DNA of 26,682 bases from CAWACC01 sp964390695 (GTDB taxonomy: Bacteria > Chlamydiota > Chlamydiia > Chlamydiales > Parachlamydiaceae): positions 1 to 26,682 of the forward strand of contig CAYMKI010000028.1 in NCBI GenBank assembly GCA_964390695.1, written 5' to 3'. A program made the position numbers and the translations under genes. Of the stretch, positions 22,954 through 26,682 are shown in pieces; the stretch's first letter is position 1, and each line of letters opens with the position of its first letter. The notes below the pieces were generated by a model. It searched no databases. It was not told the origin of the DNA and saw only the letters and a program-made list of their open reading frames with translations.

Positions 22954-23142
22954 ATGACTAAAGTACAACTAATGAAAAAAATTGCTCAACTCGAAACTTT
23001 AAATGATCATTTACAAGCTGAAGTAAGCTATGTTGATCATTTAATGAGATTGGTGGGTTTTCAGGAGGGTATTGCAACAGTCAAAGCCACAGCCCAAGAA
23101 ATTATAGATAAAGGACTAATAGAACCTAATAGTTCATACTAA
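22954..23142 (+). CDS. Small helical protein, 62 residues, unknown function
   Basis: GGGGAGG stands about 8 bases ahead of ATG, among the best ribosome sites here, and a strong terminator follows at 23217, so this is a real monocistronic gene despite its size. The sequence is almost wholly helical: MTKVQLMKKIAQLETLNDHL with leucine/isoleucine heptads suggests a short coiled coil, followed by YVDHLMRLVGF and a second helix to IDKGLIEP. No Cys, no signal peptide, no DNA-binding motif. I do not recognise it. A cytoplasmic oligomer or adaptor is the most that can be said. The leader of about 300 bp is unusually long for such a small gene. Confidence 0.8.
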   Translation: MTKVQLMKKIAQLETLNDHLQAEVSYVDHLMRLVGFQEGIATVKATAQEIIDKGLIEPNSSY

Positions 23143-23216
23143 GTATTAAGTGTAGATAATTTTATAAGTAAATCATAATACCGTCTTAATAGTTAATAAT
23201 AATAATAATTAATAAT

Positions 23217-23256
23217 ATCCCGAACTTGGATACAGCCAAGTTCGGGATTTCTTTTT
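23217..23256 (+). terminator. Rho-independent terminator after the 62-residue gene
   Basis: A 13-bp perfect stem (ATCCCGAACTTGG / CCAAGTTCGGGAT), 6-nt loop, then TTTCTTTTT. A (TAA)n-like run at 23193-23216 precedes it. It may also serve the convergent gene at 23284, although the minus-strand tail is less T-rich. Confidence 0.95.
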
Positions 23257-23283
23257 GTGTGCGGTGGCGATTGTTGTTTTGGT

Positions 23284-24213
23284 TTAAAAATTGGCTACAA
23301 TTTCGCCGCCGAAATAGGCCGAGGGATCAAAGTGAAAGCGATGATTGCGATGTCCTCTTTGGTTAGCAATCTTTAGCTTACCTCCAAAAGTATACCCTGC
23401 ATGGATATTCGTTTTGAGCCATGAGCACCAGTTGTTGATGATAGCGAAATCCGCGCCGCTATTTTCATAACGCCATATGGCATTTTCAAAGCCTCCATGT
23501 TCGCCGGCTTTATGCCGTTCATTAAAAAGGCGGCAGGTTAATGCCAGAGACAAGCAGTCATTCCATGTATAGGCAAGAGAGATATTTAAGGGAAAAATAG
23601 CATTTAAGAGCCATTTGTCATTGATAGTCCAATCAAAACCCAAGACCGGCCATACACGGTCTAAACGAATGCCGGTTTCTCCGTATAAGCCAAAATGCAA
23701 TCCTATGCAGCTATTCCATGTATATCTACCCCAGAGCAGCATGTCGTATGTATTGTAATCGCTTAGCTCCCATTTATCAGCATCGATATTCATGGCAAGC
23801 TGTACGACCCACTGCCAACAAGCCTGACGGTGAGTGACATAGGTGGCTGCGACGGTAAGAGTGTCGTAGTCTTTGCGTTTAAAAAAGGGGTTTTTGTTCC
23901 AATTAAGATAGGTGAATTCGTAGCCTAAACTTAAGTTGACAGCTTCTTCACAATCTGCATTGTAGTAAACGATGGCATCGAATTGGGCTTTTTCGTGATT
24001 ATAGCGAATATTCCCCCTGTAGTCATCATCATTATGATCGTGTTTAGCTTTGGTTATATAGTCTGCACTCAAAGTTATATTGAATGGACCAGGCTTTTGG
24101 TCTACGCTTCCTTGTTCTTGGCTATATAGGGCGTCATCGTCTCCATAATCTGCACTAAGGTGTGTCATGCAAAAAATGAGTCCAAAGGCAAGGGCTTTAC
24201 ATATCTGTTTCAC
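23284..24213 (-). CDS. Putative outer-membrane beta-barrel protein
   Basis: 309 residues. The start is GTG, with AGGAG 8 bases upstream. A signal peptide (MKQICKALAFGLIFCMTHLSA) is followed by an acidic linker (DYGDDDALYSQEQ) and a series of about twelve amphipathic strands separated by turns: e.g. FNITLSADYITKAKHD, LSLGYEFTYLNW, WLLNAIFPLNISLAYTWN. The last residues are GGEIVANF, with the C-terminal Phe of barrel proteins. There are six Cys in the mature part, fewer than in the barrel at 11108, and many Trp/Tyr residues at strand ends. It resembles paralogous transporter-like (toluene-transporter/porin-type) barrels in overall pattern only. A pore or surface role is inferred. Monocistronic. 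Confidence 0.75.
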   Translation of the reverse strand: MKQICKALAFGLIFCMTHLSADYGDDDALYSQEQGSVDQKPGPFNITLSADYITKAKHDHNDDDYRGNIRYNHEKAQFDAIVYYNADCEEAVNLSLGYEFTYLNWNKNPFFKRKDYDTLTVAATYVTHRQACWQWVVQLAMNIDADKWELSDYNTYDMLLWGRYTWNSCIGLHFGLYGETGIRLDRVWPVLGFDWTINDKWLLNAIFPLNISLAYTWNDCLSLALTCRLFNERHKAGEHGGFENAIWRYENSGADFAIINNWCSWLKTNIHAGYTFGGKLKIANQRGHRNHRFHFDPSAYFGGEIVANF

Positions 24214-24247
24214 GGAATGCTCTCCTGAATGCGTATTAATAAATTAA

Positions 24248-24277
24248 CTTGTAACTTACCATTGCCAATATCGTCAA
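24248..24277 (-). promoter_or_regulatory. Possible promoter of the barrel gene at 23284
   Basis: On the minus strand TTGACG (24272-24277), an 18-bp spacer and TACAAG (24248-24253; four of six). The expected start is about 28 bp before the GTG. Confidence 0.4.
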
Positions 24278-24302
24278 CAAAAACACTGTGATCGATACAT
24301 TT

Positions 24303-26171
24303 TTAGCCGACCAAAAATTGGTACATGCCGACGAAGGTCATCGGATTGTGGCGTTCAAATTCACTCCAATGGTCTAGAGATGTCATCTGTACATCCCCAG
24401 GATAGAGATCCCTATATTTTTTTTTGATGTCATGTCCTTGCAAGATAAATCCCTTGAAGCTAAGCTCGAGTTCTTGGAGCAGAGATTTGATCTGAGGAAG
24501 GGTAAAGTACTCTTCATGGACATTGAAGAGCAGATCTCGACAGGTTGAGGTGCTGTAAAAGTCTTGGCTGGAACTCACCTGTTGTAATAAAGGTGAAGAT
24601 GTGGCTAACCGCCGAATTTTGTCTCTGCAGGCTCGAATATTTTCCAGTGAAGAATCAAAGCCCTCTTCAACGATGACTTGTTTAGCTGCCGTCACATCGT
24701 TTCTTCCGATTAGGCTATATAAACCCAGCACCATCCAACCGTTTGGTTTGAGAAGAGATCTGAGAATTTTCCATCCTTTCAAAGGCTCCTCCATATGGTG
24801 CAATACCCCTGAACATTCAATTAAATCAAATTGGAGCTGAGTGCGAGGTAAATCCAATATATCCCCCTGGAGGAATGTTACGTTAGAAATGCCCATTTTA
24901 TCGGCCATCATTTTTCCATAGGCCAGGCTATGCAAGCTTAAGTCTAGAGCTAAGACGTTTCCATTTTTTATACGTGTAGCGCATTCCAGGGCTTGTTTCC
25001 CCGTGCCGCAACCCGCCACCAAAATGGAGGGATTGCTTGCTGCTTCTATCTGTTCTTCACACAGTGTTTCGGGAGACAGATCTCTTAGGTATTCTTCCAA
25101 TGACGTTGCTGGATACACATCCAAGCTGTGCCATTGAGGATAGGGATGTTCTTCATACTGTGAGCGGATTTTGCGAGATATTGGATTTTGTGGAATCGAT
25201 ATGCAAGGAATGCTGCCCTGGAAGTCGTGAAGGCGCTTAGGCAATTCGATATGATGATGAATCCAATCTTGAAATTGAAGGTCATTGCGCCCTATTTGTC
25301 TGATAGCTTCTTGGGGAATGAGTTCGAAGTCTTTAATATAATTATAGCAGCTCAAAAGCACAAGGAGTTGTTTGATGCAAGGCATGCAAGTAAAATCTCG
25401 GCAAGAGGCTAAACGAGTGGTTTCTTTTGTTAAAATCTCCGTTTCGGTTAGACGGCATGAAAAGATATATTCGTTCATCAAACACTGTCTCGCTAGGCTA
25501 TACAGAAACGGAAGATATGGAGTAATCATTGTGTCAAAGGAGGATTCAGCAGCTAAATGCAAAAAGAAGCTTCTTTGCAGCGTTAACTTCATTTCTAGCT
25601 CTGCATCGCAAATCAGTGTGTGCTGGAGGAGTTTTAGAAACAGGGGAAGGTGAAGAAAATCCAGAGCTTGTCCTTTGAGCTTCTCTGCTGGATCTTCCAG
25701 AAGGTTTTTTTGATCCAAAAATGCACTCCATGCAGAATAAGCTGGATCCAGCTTCAACACGCTGGCAGCGGGTATGGACAAGTGTTGGTGATCGATACCC
25801 GGGTTGTCCAGACATAGCTCAATATGCTTAATGAGAGATTCATCTGCGCGGGTAAATTGAGCCAGGTGCATGCTTTGGGCAAAATGGAGTTGTACTATAG
25901 CATTATTTGGATTAGAGATGAGAGCTTGATTAAACGCTGTGATGGCCTGGTTGGTCTGACCTTGCGTGAGATAGAGCTGACCCAACGCATCCAATACCTG
26001 TGCCAATTCCAAATGAATGGCTTTGAATGCCGGAAGGCCTACTTGAAGAAGGGAAGGTTTGAGCGCCATGGCTTGGAGATAGGCATTTTCGGCATTCGCG
26101 AATTCCCTTTTCTTTTTAAGAGCATCCCCCTCAGATTTGAAGGTGTGAATTTGTTCAATATAGGAGGACAT
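24303..26171 (-). CDS. TPR-containing SAM-dependent methyltransferase
   Basis: 622 residues from ATG 26171. The frame is open to 26255, but those 28 residues are not family-like and have no ribosome site; M(SSYIEQIHTFKSEG) starts the first TPR directly. Residues ~5-130 are three TPR units (DALKKKREFANAENAYLQAM; LGQLYLTQGQTNQAITAFNQ). A ~180-residue helical region follows. Then comes a linker, IRSQYEEHPYPQW, seen before the methyltransferase domain in related fusions, and a Rossmann methyltransferase: ILVAGCGTGKQALECA (SAM loop), VLALDLSLHSLAYG, and FDLIECSGVLHHMEEP, where HHM is in the UbiE-like place. The substrate is unknown; TPRs would select a protein or a partner. Divergently oriented from the last gene of the window. 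Confidence 0.85.
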   Translation of the reverse strand: MSSYIEQIHTFKSEGDALKKKREFANAENAYLQAMALKPSLLQVGLPAFKAIHLELAQVLDALGQLYLTQGQTNQAITAFNQALISNPNNAIVQLHFAQSMHLAQFTRADESLIKHIELCLDNPGIDHQHLSIPAASVLKLDPAYSAWSAFLDQKNLLEDPAEKLKGQALDFLHLPLFLKLLQHTLICDAELEMKLTLQRSFFLHLAAESSFDTMITPYLPFLYSLARQCLMNEYIFSCRLTETEILTKETTRLASCRDFTCMPCIKQLLVLLSCYNYIKDFELIPQEAIRQIGRNDLQFQDWIHHHIELPKRLHDFQGSIPCISIPQNPISRKIRSQYEEHPYPQWHSLDVYPATSLEEYLRDLSPETLCEEQIEAASNPSILVAGCGTGKQALECATRIKNGNVLALDLSLHSLAYGKMMADKMGISNVTFLQGDILDLPRTQLQFDLIECSGVLHHMEEPLKGWKILRSLLKPNGWMVLGLYSLIGRNDVTAAKQVIVEEGFDSSLENIRACRDKIRRLATSSPLLQQVSSSQDFYSTSTCRDLLFNVHEEYFTLPQIKSLLQELELSFKGFILQGHDIKKKYRDLYPGDVQMTSLDHWSEFERHNPMTFVGMYQFLVG

Positions 26172-26222
26172 ATTTTCGAACAGATCTCCGACGTGTAATG
26201 CTGGGTTTACATTAGTGAAAAA

Positions 26223-26252
26223 TTGATTGACTTTCAATAGAAAAATTATGAT
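26223..26252 (+). promoter_or_regulatory. Possible promoter of the last gene
   Basis: TTGATT (26223-26228), an 18-bp spacer and TATGAT (26247-26252, five of six). The start point would be about 30 bp before ATG 26291. Confidence 0.4.
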
Positions 26253-26290
26253 CATTGATGAAGTTTAAACGCAATCAAAGGATTACCGTT

Positions 26291-26682
26291 ATGATGAAAA
26301 AGACGTTTGCTGCTTTAGCTTTCGGTGCAGTGTGCTTGATTCCATCGCTCAAATGCAATGCCCAAGAGTTCGACTATGGACAACAGAATAGCCTCAATTT
26401 ACGCCTTCCCTTGGATTTTCTGATGAATTGGGAGCTGGAAGATTATACAAGCCGTTCGTTTTTCTTTGAGCACAGGGATAATCCAGATGTGGAGTTAAAC
26501 GTCTTGGTCAGCAAAGAATTACCGGACGAGGTCACCCTGGATCTTGCGGCCGAGGAGTTTTACAACTATTTAAGAGGATTCACATCGGAGATGCCTATCC
26601 TTAACGATGCCTTTGAATTGGAAGACGAGTTGGATTCAGAATACAACGATGACGATTTTGATGGTGACTTTGATTGCGATGA
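26291..26682 (+). CDS. Exported acidic protein, 3' end outside the window
   Basis: AAAGG about 9 bases before ATG 26291. The frame stays open to the window edge (130 codons read). A typical signal peptide (MMKKTFAALAFGAVCLIPSL, cleavage near CNA) is followed by a domain with a run of mixed strands and helices (LNLRLPLDFLMNWELEDYTS, EVTLDLAAEEFYNYLRGF). The last visible part is strongly acidic (ELEDELDSEYNDDDFDGDFD), suggesting a disordered or metal-binding stretch. I do not recognise a family. Export to the periplasm or beyond is the only function-related statement that can be made. Confidence 0.7.
   Translation, partial: MMKKTFAALAFGAVCLIPSLKCNAQEFDYGQQNSLNLRLPLDFLMNWELEDYTSRSFFFEHRDNPDVELNVLVSKELPDEVTLDLAAEEFYNYLRGFTSEMPILNDAFELEDELDSEYNDDDFDGDFDCD

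Noticed and set aside
25824..26198. 124-codon plus-strand frame opposite the TPR region, and similar frames at 24601-25653
   Set aside because: All are antisense to a continuous TPR-methyltransferase frame.

Overview
The window looks like a chromosomal segment of an amoeba-associated chlamydia (order Parachlamydiales; most like Parachlamydiaceae such as Protochlamydia, Parachlamydia or Neochlamydia). The strongest evidence is the opening block: two small cysteine-rich lipoproteins of the OmcA type followed by a full-length OmcB homologue, the developmentally regulated disulfide-linked envelope proteins known only from Chlamydiae. Several cysteine-rich beta-barrel candidates ending in an aromatic residue, dispersed intergenic repeats and a low-GC sequence fit the same group. 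The identification rests on remembered family sequences; no search was run.

Layout. (a) 1-2861: dispersed repeats, then OmcA-like, OmcA-like, OmcB and a strong terminator. (b) 2862-10456: a long plus-strand run that starts at a near-perfect sigma70-type promoter (3137-3165): a small unknown protein, Maf nucleotide pyrophosphatase, an exported HEAT-repeat protein, LptD-like LPS transporter, UDP-glucose 6-dehydrogenase and a prenyl diphosphate synthase; three of the junctions are short overlaps or gaps. (c) 10457-11107: a gene-free island holding an inverted pair of about 170-bp G-rich repeats that resembles a non-autonomous mobile element. (d) 11108-16190: a cysteine-rich outer-membrane barrel (minus), a polyprenyl-phosphate sugar transferase overlapping an MreD-like membrane protein (plus), then a minus-strand run trxB -> barrel protein -> exported acidic-tailed protein. 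(e) 16191-19994: a divergent control region built of mirrored repeats around a perfect palindrome, a PutP-type sodium/solute symporter, and a WspA-like methyl-accepting receptor whose stop codon abuts the symporter's stop. (f) 20209-22646: a two-gene plus-strand unit of a membrane-anchored kinase-like protein and a protein with a paired hydrophobic segment and a C-terminal J-like domain, closed by a 26-bp RNA hairpin. (g) 22647-26682: a 62-residue small protein with a long leader, another barrel protein, a TPR-methyltransferase fusion and the start of an exported acidic protein cut by the window edge.

Common theme: the envelope. OmcA/OmcB, LptD, three barrel candidates, UDP-glucuronate and lipid-linked sugar synthesis, the C15/C20 prenyl precursor and thioredoxin reductase all bear on building or redox-remodelling the cell surface. 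The least explained pieces are the kinase-like/J-like gene pair, the WspA-like receptor standing without chemotaxis partners, and at least four families of dispersed intergenic repeats, two of which carry strong secondary structure. No tRNA, rRNA, CRISPR array or transposase gene was seen.
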